In this document: one piece after another, positions 6,922-14,896 of the stretch
Position numbering within the stretch: position 1 is the stretch's first letter
How the letters are laid out: each line of letters begins with the position of its first letter
NCBI GenBank assembly: GCA_964570325.1
Contig: CAZMXS010000022.1
Location: forward strand, 1-58,313
Direction of reading: 5' to 3'
DNA: 58,313 bases
Source of the DNA: CAZMXS01 sp964570325
GTDB lineage: Bacteria; Verrucomicrobiota; Kiritimatiellia; CAIQIC01; CAZMXS01
The notes under the pieces: model-generated
The model's database searches: none
What the model was told of the DNA's origin: nothing
Seen by the model: the letters and a program-made list of their open reading frames with translations, nothing else
Translations under genes and position numbers: made by a program

Positions 6922-7971
6922 ATGCAAAAGGGTCGAATCCGGGATTGGACGCTGGGTGCTTTGGTTTTTGCGATGGTGTTGGTCATGGCCGGTTGCCGCA
7001 AACCGCAGCCCGTGCTGCATGTCTACAATTGGGCGGATTATGTCAAGCCGGAGCTGGTGACCCAGTTTGAGCGGGAATATAAGTGCAAGGTGGTGCTCGA
7101 CACCTATGATTCCAACGAGAACATGTACGCCAAGCTGAAGGCCGGCGCCACGGGCTATGATCTGGCGTTTCCCAGCAGCTACATGGTCCAGATCATGCGC
7201 GAGCAGGATATGATTTTGCCGCTGAACCATGCCTGGTTGCCCAACCTCAAGCATCTGGATCCGTCCGCCTTCAAAGTTTCGCTGGATCCCGAGGTGCGCT
7301 ATGTCGTGCCGTACACGGTTTCGTACACCGGCGTGGGCTATCTCAAGAGCCGGGTCACCAACGTAGTCGAATCCTGGGCGATGTTCGATCGGGCGGACTT
7401 GGCGGGCCGGATGACGATGCTCAACGATATGCGCGAGACCATTGCCGCCGGCCTGCGCTTTCTGGGCTTTAGTTCCAATACCCGCGATGAGCAGGAGCTG
7501 GCCGCCGCGCGCGACGTCATCATCCGCTGGAAGAAGAACCTCGCCAAGTTCGAGAATGAGCAGTACAAACCGGGCCTGGCCGGCGGCGAATTCCTGCTCG
7601 TGCATGGGTACGTGGGTGACCTGCTCCAGATCCAGGCGGAGAATCCGGACATTGGCATCTTTTTCCCGCGGGAAGGATTTGTGATGACCTGCGATTGCAT
7701 GGTCATTCCGAAAGGCGCCCAGCAGATCGAACTGGCGCACCAATACATCAACTTCATGCTGGATCCCAAAGTGGCGGCCGAGAATACCGGTTTTACCCAG
7801 TATTTGTGCCCCAACCAGGATAGCTATCCGCTCTTGGACGCGGCCATTCGCAACAACCCGGCGATCATGCTCCCGCCCGAAATTAAAGCCAAAGGCGAAG
7901 TCAATCTGGACCTGGGCGCTGACCAGGCAAAATACGTTAAAATTTGGGACGAAATCAAATCAGCGCCGTAA
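6922..7971 (+). CDS. PotD/PotF-type polyamine-binding lipoprotein
   Basis: A 349-residue solute-binding protein of the spermidine/putrescine ABC transporter family (SBP_bac_8-like). The N terminus has a lipoprotein signal ending LVMAGC, so the mature protein begins at about Cys25 and is lipid-anchored. LHVYNWADYVKPELVTQFE is the typical opening strand, and YDLAFPSSYMV and WAMFDRADLAGRMTML match the ligand-cleft segments of PotD. RBS GGGAGACGAG lies just before ATG 6922. The permease and ATPase genes (potABC) that normally adjoin are not here, so it is an orphan in this window. Substrate is inferred from family only. Confidence 0.88.
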   Translation: MQKGRIRDWTLGALVFAMVLVMAGCRKPQPVLHVYNWADYVKPELVTQFEREYKCKVVLDTYDSNENMYAKLKAGATGYDLAFPSSYMVQIMREQDMILPLNHAWLPNLKHLDPSAFKVSLDPEVRYVVPYTVSYTGVGYLKSRVTNVVESWAMFDRADLAGRMTMLNDMRETIAAGLRFLGFSSNTRDEQELAAARDVIIRWKKNLAKFENEQYKPGLAGGEFLLVHGYVGDLLQIQAENPDIGIFFPREGFVMTCDCMVIPKGAQQIELAHQYINFMLDPKVAAENTGFTQYLCPNQDSYPLLDAAIRNNPAIMLPPEIKAKGEVNLDLGADQAKYVKIWDEIKSAP

Positions 7972-8028
7972 TGGCGATCCGGTTTTGGATTTTGCGGCCG
8001 GCTCCGGCATGAAGGGCGCGCCGGCGCG

Positions 8029-8664
8029 TTAGGTCGGCAGGCCCATCAATTCGGCAGCCTTGCGGCGCAGATCTTCGAGTTCAAAAGGCTTTTTCATCAC
8101 CGCCGCCACGGTGCCGTTACGGATCAATTCCGGTGGGATCTCATTTTCGTAACCGGTGACGATGACGATCAGCACATCCGGCCGCAGATTCTTGATTTCC
8201 ATCAGGGTCTTCAAGCCATGCTGCCCGGGCATGTGCAGGTCAAGAATCGCCACCGCGATGTCCCGCTGCAGGGTGAGCAGGTGCAAGGCTTCAAATCCGG
8301 TCTCCGCCTGGTAAATCGAGGCCACCGGGCGCAAGGCGCGGACCATAATGGTCCGCACCGCCGGTTCGTCGTCCACGATCAGGATTTTGCGCCCCGCGGT
8401 GGAACCATCGGCGGCCTCGACCGGGGTCGAACGCTTTTCATCCTCATGCGCCATTTCGCTCAGTTCGCCCGGGACAAACAACCCACTTTTTTTCATGAAC
8501 TCAACAAGGTCAATCGGCCGGATCATGTTGACCCGCCCGGGCGTCTGATAGGCCTTGAGTTCCCCCTTTTTAACCCAGGTGAAGACCGTGTTGCGGCTGA
8601 CACCGCAATAAGCCGCGGCATCAGGTACCGACAGATAACGGGGCGTGCCAAGGTCTTTTTTCAT
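8029..8664 (-). CDS. Excisionase-type HTH plus response-regulator receiver
   Basis: A 211-residue protein with an unusual order: DNA-binding domain first, receiver second. Residues 8-60 (YLSVPDAAAYCGVSRNTVFTWVKKGELKA) are a MerR/excisionase-like HTH. Residues about 92-208 are a CheY-like receiver with acidic pocket VDDEP, phospho-acceptor Asp in AILDLHMPGQHG, Thr in VTGYEN and Lys in MKKPFE. Typical regulators place the receiver first. No histidine kinase is adjacent. The HTH type matches that of the EIIA fusion at 5801. It is convergent with potD and divergent from the gene at 8800. Confidence 0.88.
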   Translation of the reverse strand: MKKDLGTPRYLSVPDAAAYCGVSRNTVFTWVKKGELKAYQTPGRVNMIRPIDLVEFMKKSGLFVPGELSEMAHEDEKRSTPVEAADGSTAGRKILIVDDEPAVRTIMVRALRPVASIYQAETGFEALHLLTLQRDIAVAILDLHMPGQHGLKTLMEIKNLRPDVLIVIVTGYENEIPPELIRNGTVAAVMKKPFELEDLRRKAAELMGLPT

Positions 8665-8799
8665 ATAATAAGCGCGTTACCGAGTTGCGTTTGATATTGC
8701 CCGCTGACGCCAGATAGTCAAGCGAATCGTTTTAATAAACGCGAATTGCGTGTGGGGCGGATATTAGATATTGTCACCGCTTTGATTTGAGAAAGTCCC

Positions 8800-9354
8800 A
8801 TGAACCAGGAATGGAACATACGCGCGCGGGGCGAACAATGCGGCCAATGCGGCCAGCCCTTTGCGGATAATGAGACTTTTGTATCGCGACTTGTTTTCGA
8901 TCCGGAAGGATATCGGCGTGACGATTTCTGTGCCGCCTGTTGGGCGCCACGCTCCGGTGAGGGCGGTTTGAGCGTCTGGCGGACGGTCTATAAAAAGCCG
9001 CCGCCGCCGCGCGCGGAGCCTTTGAAAAAGGAAACCGCCGAGTCCCTGTTGCGCCAGTTGATGGAGAGCGACGATCCGCAGAATCGCAATGTGATCTACA
9101 TCCTGGCGGTGATGCTGGAGCGGCGGCGCATCCTGGCTGAGCGTGATGTGCAAACCCGCGCGGATGGCGTCAAAATCCGCGTTTATGAACATAAACAGTC
9201 CGGCGAGACGTTCCTGATCCCAGATCCGGAACTCAAGCTGCGTGAATTGACGGCGGTGCAGGCGGAGGTGCTGGAGCGGCTGGGCCAGCGGTCGGGCGAT
9301 GCGCCCGCGGCTGTCGCGGCGCCGGCGCCCGAGAGTCCCGGATCGGCCGAGTGA
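8800..9354 (+). CDS. Conserved protein with Cys pairs (zinc-ribbon-like)
   Basis: A 184-residue protein of unknown function. The N-terminal third has CGQCGQPF and, about 32 residues later, CAACW, two CxxC knuckles that could bind one zinc. The middle (about 70-110) is helical and charged, and the C-terminal 25 residues are Pro/Ala-rich. The pattern is one I associate with small PVC proteins, but I cannot name a family. The D-aminoacylase gene starts 16 bases after its stop, so the two are probably co-transcribed. Confidence 0.7.
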   Translation: MNQEWNIRARGEQCGQCGQPFADNETFVSRLVFDPEGYRRDDFCAACWAPRSGEGGLSVWRTVYKKPPPPRAEPLKKETAESLLRQLMESDDPQNRNVIYILAVMLERRRILAERDVQTRADGVKIRVYEHKQSGETFLIPDPELKLRELTAVQAEVLERLGQRSGDAPAAVAAPAPESPGSAE

Positions 9355-9370
9355 ATACGGTCATGCGGGT

Positions 9371-10933
9371 ATGTACGATTTGATCATCCAGGGCGCGACC
9401 GTGTTGGATGGCACGGGCGCGGCGCCGATGGTGGCGGATGTTGGCGTGCGAGACGAGCGGATCGCGGCGGTCGGCGCGCTGGAGGCGGCCGAAGCGCGCG
9501 CGTGGCTGCCCGCGGCGGGCCTGCATCTTTGCCCCGGGTTCATTGATGTCCATTCTCATTCCGATACCTACCTGCTGCTGGAGCCCGGCGCGGAAAGCAA
9601 GATCACCCAGGGGGTCACGACCGAAGTGGCTGGAAATTGCGGCGCCTCCGCCGCGCCGCGATTGGGCGCCGCGCAGATGCCGTCAGATTGGCGCGAGCAG
9701 GCTTATCCGGGCGCGTGGCGAACGGTGGCCGAATACCGTCGCCTGTTGGAACAGGTTCGGCCCGCGGTCAACCTGGCACTGCTTGTCGGCCACAATACGC
9801 TGCGCGCCGGGGTCATGGGCTACGAAGCGCGGGCAGCCCGGCCGGATGAAATTCGGGCCATGTGCGCCAATCTCGAGCAGGCGCTGGAGGAGGGGGCGGC
9901 CGGCCTCAGCACCGGTCTGATCTATTCGCCCGGCATGTTTGCCGGAGCCGAGGAGGTCACGGAATTAGCGCGGGTGGCGGCCCAACGCCAGCGGATTTAC
10001 ACCTCGCACATGCGCAGCGAGGGCGCCCGTATCCTGGAGGCGCTGGACGAAGTGTTGGCGGTTGGCCGGCAGGCTGGCGTGCGGCTGGAAGTATCGCACC
10101 TCAAGACTTCGGGCCGCCCAAACTGGGGCCGGCTTGAGGCCGCGCTCGACAAGCTTGAAGCTGCGCGCGCCGATGGTATCGAGGTCGCGGCGGATCGCTA
10201 TCCGTATACGGCGGCCTGCACGGACCTGGACGTGATTTTGCCGGACTGGGCAGCCGGCGGAGGACGTGAGGCGGTATTGCAGCGCCTGCGCGATCCCGCT
10301 GTGCGGGAGCGCCTGCGCGCGGAAATCGCGCGCGAACGCGATCCGGAATACTGGAACATAGTTCGCGTCGGCACGACCTGGCGTCCGGAACACCGGCGAT
10401 GGCAGGGAATGCCGCTGACAGCGGTCGCGGCGGAGTTGAACCTGGCGCCGGTGGACGCCGCGCTGTATTTGATGGACCGCGATGAGTTGCACACTGGCGC
10501 GATCTTTTTTGGGATGAGCGAGGATAATATGTGGCGGATTCTGGCGCGGCCGTGGGTCATGCTGGGCAGTGACGCCTCCTTGCGGGCAACCACCGGCCCA
10601 TTGAGCGCGGATCATCCGCATCCGCGCGCCTATGGCACATTTCCCCGTTTTCTGCGAGCGGCGCTGGATGGTCGGACGGTCCCGCTGACCGAGGCTGTGC
10701 GCAAGATGACGGCTCTGCCGGCCGCGCATTTCCGGCTGCGTGACCGGGGATTGATCAAGCCGGGCCTGGCGGCGGATCTCGTGGTGTATGACCCGCGCAC
10801 CGTGACGGATTGCGCTACGTTCGAGCAGCCGCATCAGACGGCCCGCGGCATTTGCCACGTGCTGGTTAACGGCGCGTGGACCATCCGCGACGGCCGTGCG
10901 ACCGGCGCGCGCGGCGGCCGTTTCCTCGAGTAA
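9371..10933 (+). CDS. N-acyl-D-amino-acid deacylase (D-aminoacylase)
   Basis: A 520-residue metal-dependent amidohydrolase that releases D-amino acids from N-acyl-D-amino acids. It opens with the family strand MYDLIIQGATVLDGTG and has the metal site PGFIDVHSHSDTYLL. Later conserved pieces include TTEVAGNCG, STGLIYSPGMFA, EVSHLKTSG, ADRYPYTAACTDL and MLGSDASLR. The length suits the family. ATG 9371 is chosen because the upstream in-frame extension overlaps the previous gene and does not resemble the family. It may act on D-amino acids from peptidoglycan turnover; that role is inferred. Confidence 0.88.
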   Translation: MYDLIIQGATVLDGTGAAPMVADVGVRDERIAAVGALEAAEARAWLPAAGLHLCPGFIDVHSHSDTYLLLEPGAESKITQGVTTEVAGNCGASAAPRLGAAQMPSDWREQAYPGAWRTVAEYRRLLEQVRPAVNLALLVGHNTLRAGVMGYEARAARPDEIRAMCANLEQALEEGAAGLSTGLIYSPGMFAGAEEVTELARVAAQRQRIYTSHMRSEGARILEALDEVLAVGRQAGVRLEVSHLKTSGRPNWGRLEAALDKLEAARADGIEVAADRYPYTAACTDLDVILPDWAAGGGREAVLQRLRDPAVRERLRAEIARERDPEYWNIVRVGTTWRPEHRRWQGMPLTAVAAELNLAPVDAALYLMDRDELHTGAIFFGMSEDNMWRILARPWVMLGSDASLRATTGPLSADHPHPRAYGTFPRFLRAALDGRTVPLTEAVRKMTALPAAHFRLRDRGLIKPGLAADLVVYDPRTVTDCATFEQPHQTARGICHVLVNGAWTIRDGRATGARGGRFLE

Positions 10934-11102
10934 GCGGCCGCCAGCGGGCTGCGATGGAAGAGTTTCGATGGAGCGCGGCGGACCGCAATCCCAGATGGGT
11001 TGCGTCCGCAACCCAAATAGAAAAAGGAATGCGGCAAGATATTATGCGCGGCAAGTGATCTCATCACGGGACAACCTATCTTCTTATTAGTTAGAATAGC
11101 GG

Positions 11103-11130
11103 TTGACACCGAGCCTGTATTTTCAATATC
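11103..11130 (+). promoter_or_regulatory. Probable promoter of tRNA-Phe
   Basis: TTGACA at 11103-11108 is a perfect -35 box. The -10 box is less clear: AATATC at 11125-11130 has 16-base spacing but is weak. The position, about 20-40 bases before the tRNA, is right. I see no gene in 10934-11148 otherwise. Confidence 0.45.
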
Positions 11131-11148
11131 GTCCGCACGCTACACAAC

Positions 11149-11224
<76 letters not shown>

Positions 11225-11270
11225 TCGCCATCACCCAAGATGGGATAACGATAAAGGGAGTAGGTTGAGC

Positions 11271-11714
11271 ATGAGCATATCGGCTAATTTATCCGTGGCG
11301 GAGTTGGAGCGCGCCTTGGCGCAGCGCAAGCGGGAGGTCAAGCTGTTGCAGGCGAAGCGACAGAAAATGTCGGCGGCGTTGGCCAAGTTGGATGCCCGGA
11401 TTGCCCGATTGGAAGGTAGCGTCGCCGTGCCGAGCGCGGTGGGCCGTCTGGCGCAAAGCGGCGGACGCCGCCCGCGGGCCAAGAATGCCCGAACCCTGGC
11501 CGATGTGTTGGCCGGCGTGTTGCAAGCGGACAAGGCCATGACGATTGCCGAGATTGTGGACGGCGCCAAGAAGGCCGGCTACAAGAGCAATGCCGCCAAC
11601 TTCCGGCTGATCGTCAACCAGACCCTGCTCAAGGACAAGCGGTTCAAAAAGACGGGATTTGGTCTGTACAAGCTGGTGGCCGAGAAGAATACGGCGGGCA
11701 AGGTTAGGAGCTGA
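11271..11714 (+). CDS. Basic coiled-coil plus winged-helix protein
   Basis: A 147-residue protein. Residues about 8-50 form a heptad-rich coiled coil (VAELERALAQRKREVKLLQA and following). A basic linker (SGGRRPRAKNAR) leads to a C-terminal winged-helix-like domain, TLADVLAGVLQADKAMTIAEI through KKTGFGLYKL. That domain resembles the HARE-HTH/HB1 type predicted to bind DNA. Start ATG 11271 follows GGGAGTAGG. The gene lies 46 bases after tRNA-Phe and ends at an intrinsic terminator, so it may be co-transcribed with the tRNA. A nucleoid or transcription role is inferred. Confidence 0.75.
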   Translation: MSISANLSVAELERALAQRKREVKLLQAKRQKMSAALAKLDARIARLEGSVAVPSAVGRLAQSGGRRPRAKNARTLADVLAGVLQADKAMTIAEIVDGAKKAGYKSNAANFRLIVNQTLLKDKRFKKTGFGLYKLVAEKNTAGKVRS

Positions 11715-11750
11715 TCCGCGACCTGCCGGCGGCAATTTTGAATCTGAAGA

Positions 11751-11789
11751 ACGGTTCGAGCGCGATTGCGCGCTCGGATCGTTTTTTTA
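11751..11789 (+). terminator. Intrinsic terminator
   Basis: A 14-bp stem with two mismatches (ACGGTTCGAGCGCG / CGCGCTCGGATCGT) and an ATTG loop is followed by a run of seven or more T. It closes the tRNA-Phe/coiled-coil gene unit. Confidence 0.85.
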
Positions 11790-11834
11790 TTAGCTGATCG
11801 GCGGGGCTGGCGGTTCTTGAGGCGGTCGCCGCGG

Positions 11835-12557
11835 CTACGCCGGCGGGACAGCCGGCTTGGTGTCTTCCGGTTGGTCAGCCGCTTCTTCCAGATGCCATTT
11901 CTTGCGGAACAGACGCGGTGTCAGACTCAGCAAGGCCAGCACGCTGCCGGCGATTGCCAGATAGAGAGCGACTTTTCGGATTTCCCCTGTGCCGCTCATC
12001 AGCGATCCACCGATAAAAACATAGGCGATCACCGGCGGGATCAGACAGGCCGCCGTCACCGCCGTGTAAGTAAAAAAGCCAATGCCGGTCAGCCCATAAA
12101 GATAATTCTGGAAACAAAATGGGATGGCGGGAACCAGCCGGGTGATCAACACCATGTGCCAACCCTCCTGGCGCACGCCGTCGTCCAAGCGACGCAGCGC
12201 CGGATTACCGTGCAGCCAGCGTTGCATGAACGGTCGGCCGAGGTGCCGGGCCAGTAAAAAACTAGCGCCGGCGCCCAGCAGTAAGCCGATGGTCGCGTAA
12301 ACCGAGCCCAGAAAAACGCCGAAAACACCGGCGACCAGCAGGACCGGCGTGGCGGGGACCAGCAGCAGGGTGGCCACGACGCAAAATCCGATGTAGAGCA
12401 GGGGTCCCCAGAATCCAAGCTCAACGACTGCCGCTTGGAATTCCAGCACATTGGCATGGGACAAGCTGATTCCCTGCCGGCGAAGGACCAACGCCGCGAT
12501 ACCCAACAACAGCACCAGTATCAGCGAGGGGATCCAGATTCGGGCGGGCTTGCGCAT
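11835..12557 (-). CDS. TVP38/TMEM64 (DedA-superfamily) membrane protein
   Basis: A 240-residue integral membrane protein with about five or six hydrophobic helices. The family core is visible: GPLLYIGFCVVATLLLVPATP, GLLLGAGASFLLARHLGR and RLVPAIPFCFQNYLYGLTGI, the last being the SNARE-associated/VTT motif. Homologues are linked to lipid scrambling and membrane homeostasis. The C terminus is cytoplasmic-looking and Pro/Ala-rich. It lies downstream of the NfnAB-like pair by 18 bases and may share its transcript. Confidence 0.88.
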   Translation of the reverse strand: MRKPARIWIPSLILVLLLGIAALVLRRQGISLSHANVLEFQAAVVELGFWGPLLYIGFCVVATLLLVPATPVLLVAGVFGVFLGSVYATIGLLLGAGASFLLARHLGRPFMQRWLHGNPALRRLDDGVRQEGWHMVLITRLVPAIPFCFQNYLYGLTGIGFFTYTAVTAACLIPPVIAYVFIGGSLMSGTGEIRKVALYLAIAGSVLALLSLTPRLFRKKWHLEEAADQPEDTKPAVPPA

Positions 12558-12575
12558 TTGGGGTTTCCCGCGCGC

Positions 12576-13988
12576 TCACTCCTTTAAGTACTTATCAATT
12601 GCCACGGCGGCGCGTTTGCCGTCGCCCATGGCCAGGATCACCGTGGCCGCGCCGCGCACGATGTCGCCGCCGGCGAACACGCCCGGCAGATTGGTCATGC
12701 CGTTTTCGTCCGTCTCGATATAGCCCCACTTATTAAGTTTGAGGTCGGGACTGGAATTGGTCAGGAGGGGGTTGGCGCGCGTACCGATGGCCACCACGAC
12801 CACGTCGCACGGGATTATGAATTCCGAGCCCGGGATCGGGACCGGGCGCCGGCGGCCGGATGCGTCCGGTTCACCCAATTGCATCCGAATGCACTTCAGG
12901 CCGGTCACCCATTTTTCCGCGTTGCCCAGCACCTCGACGGGCGCCACCAGCAGTTCAAAAACGATGCCCTCCTCCTCGGCATGGTGAACCTCCTCGACAC
13001 GCGCCGGCATTTCGACCTTGCTGCGTCGGTAGACGATGGTGGCCGGATCCGCGCCCAGGCGCCTGGCGGTGCGCACGGCATCCATGGCCACATTGCCGCC
13101 GCCGACCACCGCGACCCGCTGCCCCTTGAGCACCGGCGTGGCCGCATCCGGCATGTAGGCCGCCATCAGATTGACGCGTGTGAGGTATTCGTTGGCGGAA
13201 TAGACGCCCTTGAGGTTTTCGCCCGGCACTTCCATGAAGACCGGCAGGCCCGCGCCATTGGCGATGAACACGGCGTCAAACATTTCGCGCAGTTCCTTGA
13301 GGGTGTAGGTCTTGCCGATGATCACATTACATTCGATCCGTACGCCCATCGCCACCAGCCGATCCACCTCGCGCCGGACGATTTCCTTGGGCAGGCGGAA
13401 CTCGGGAATGCCGTAAACCAGCACGCCGCCGGGGGTGTGAAACGCCTCGTAGATCGTCACGGCATGCCCGCGCTTGGCCAACTCGCCGGCAGCGGTGAGA
13501 CCGGCCGGGCCGGATCCGACAACAGCCACTTTCCGGTTGGTGGGGGTGACCGGGGTTGGTGAGGCTTCTGCTTGGTGCTGGGCGGCCCAATCGGCGACAA
13601 AGCGTTCCAGATAGCCGATGGCCACGGGCGCGCCTTTGAGGCCGCGGACGCATTTCACCTCGCACTGCGTTTCCTGCGGACACACCCGCCCGGTCACGGC
13701 CGGCAGGCAATTATCGCGGAACATGCTGCGGGCGGCGGCCTCCAGATTGCCTTCGGCCACATGCCGAATGAACTCGGGGATGTTGACCATGACGGGGCAA
13801 CCCTCGACGCATTTGGCCACCTTGCACTGAATACAGCGATGCGCCTCCAGCATCGCCAACTCCTCGGTCAGGCCCAGATTCACCTCGCGAAAATTGCGGG
13901 CGCGTTCGGCGGGTTCCTGTTCACGCATTTTCTGGCGCGCGAGTGCCAGACGTTCTTTGGGTGTCAGATTTCGGGGATGGGTAGACAT
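12576..13988 (-). CDS. NfnB-like / glutamate synthase small-chain (GltA) flavoprotein
   Basis: A 470-residue FAD/NADPH oxidoreductase of the GltD/NfnB family. The N-terminal part has CIQCKVAKCVEGCPV and a later Cys set (CLPAVTGRVCPQETQCEVKCV) that bind [4Fe-4S] clusters. The FAD fold starts at VAVVGSGPAGLTAAGELAKRG and the NADPH fold at VAVVGGGNVAMDAVRTARRLG. The partner NfnA-like gene lies 33 bases upstream. In NfnAB the large subunit couples NADPH to NAD+ and ferredoxin by flavin-based electron bifurcation. A standalone glutamate synthase would need a large subunit, not seen here, so NfnB is preferred. The RBS is AAAGGAAAAG. Confidence 0.85.
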   Translation of the reverse strand: MSTHPRNLTPKERLALARQKMREQEPAERARNFREVNLGLTEELAMLEAHRCIQCKVAKCVEGCPVMVNIPEFIRHVAEGNLEAAARSMFRDNCLPAVTGRVCPQETQCEVKCVRGLKGAPVAIGYLERFVADWAAQHQAEASPTPVTPTNRKVAVVGSGPAGLTAAGELAKRGHAVTIYEAFHTPGGVLVYGIPEFRLPKEIVRREVDRLVAMGVRIECNVIIGKTYTLKELREMFDAVFIANGAGLPVFMEVPGENLKGVYSANEYLTRVNLMAAYMPDAATPVLKGQRVAVVGGGNVAMDAVRTARRLGADPATIVYRRSKVEMPARVEEVHHAEEEGIVFELLVAPVEVLGNAEKWVTGLKCIRMQLGEPDASGRRRPVPIPGSEFIIPCDVVVVAIGTRANPLLTNSSPDLKLNKWGYIETDENGMTNLPGVFAGGDIVRGAATVILAMGDGKRAAVAIDKYLKE

Positions 13989-14021
13989 GGCTTTTCCTTT
14001 GGCGGGAAAGGTTGCTGAAAC

Positions 14022-14861
14022 TTAATTTGAAAGCCCGATTTTGCAGTTTTCCGCATGACGTTCCAAGGCGCTTTGCTCAAACACCTTGTAGGTGCCCAGC
14101 CGTTCCTGAAGTTCATTGAAATCCACCTGGTGTCCATCGAACTCAGGGCCATCCACACAGGCGAATTTGATTTCGCCGCCGACGGACACCCGGCATCCGC
14201 CGCACATTCCGGGGCCGTCCACCATCACCGGATTGAGCGAAACAATGGTATGGACGCCGGCCGGCCGCGTCAGCTCCGCCACCGCCCGCATCATCGGGAC
14301 CGGGCCAACCGCATAAACGGCCGCAATACCGCCGGTCTTGAGCACATCGGCCAGCGCCTCAGTGACGAAGCCTTTCCGTCCATAGCTGCCATCATCGGTG
14401 CAAACGATAACATCGCCTTGCTGCCGGAGTTCCTGCTCGAAAATCACCCATTCCTTCGAGCGTCCGCCGATGATGCTGACCACGGAAACCCCGCGGGCCT
14501 TGAGGCCCTGGGCGATTGGAAATACCACGGCGGTGCCGACGCCGCCGCCGACGCACACCGCCTTGCCTGTCGTGATCAGTTCCGTGGCGCGACCCAGTGG
14601 ACCGGCGATATCGCGGATGCTTTCGCCGACTGGCAAGGCGACCAGTTCCTGGGTGCTGCGCCCCAGCGCCTGAATTACCAGCGAGATGGTGCCGCGCCCC
14701 GGATCCGCATCGGCGATGGTCAGGGGAATGCGCTCGCTGCCCGGCCCTTTGCGGACAATAACAAACTGCCCCGGCTGACGAATTTGCGCAATTCGCTGCG
14801 CCATGACATCCAGTCGCGTGACATTCGGCGACAGTACCGTTTTATGGACAATCTTATGCAT
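14022..14861 (-). CDS. NfnA-like / sulfide dehydrogenase FAD/NAD-binding subunit
   Basis: A 279-residue ferredoxin-NADP reductase-family protein of the PyrK/SudB/NfnA group. A flavin-binding barrel (FVIVRKGPGSERIPLTI) is followed by a nucleotide-binding domain (CVGGGVGTAVVFPIAQGLKA) and a Cys-rich C-terminal region, MCGGCRV then FACVDGPEFDGH, the usual [2Fe-2S] site. A GGAGG RBS precedes ATG 14861. With the next gene it forms the standard nfnA-nfnB order. It would exchange electrons between NAD(H), ferredoxin and NADP(H) in the cytoplasm. Confidence 0.87.
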   Translation of the reverse strand: MHKIVHKTVLSPNVTRLDVMAQRIAQIRQPGQFVIVRKGPGSERIPLTIADADPGRGTISLVIQALGRSTQELVALPVGESIRDIAGPLGRATELITTGKAVCVGGGVGTAVVFPIAQGLKARGVSVVSIIGGRSKEWVIFEQELRQQGDVIVCTDDGSYGRKGFVTEALADVLKTGGIAAVYAVGPVPMMRAVAELTRPAGVHTIVSLNPVMVDGPGMCGGCRVSVGGEIKFACVDGPEFDGHQVDFNELQERLGTYKVFEQSALERHAENCKIGLSN

Positions 14862-14896
14862 CGTGCAACCTCCGCGTCATACCTGCGCCGACCCGC

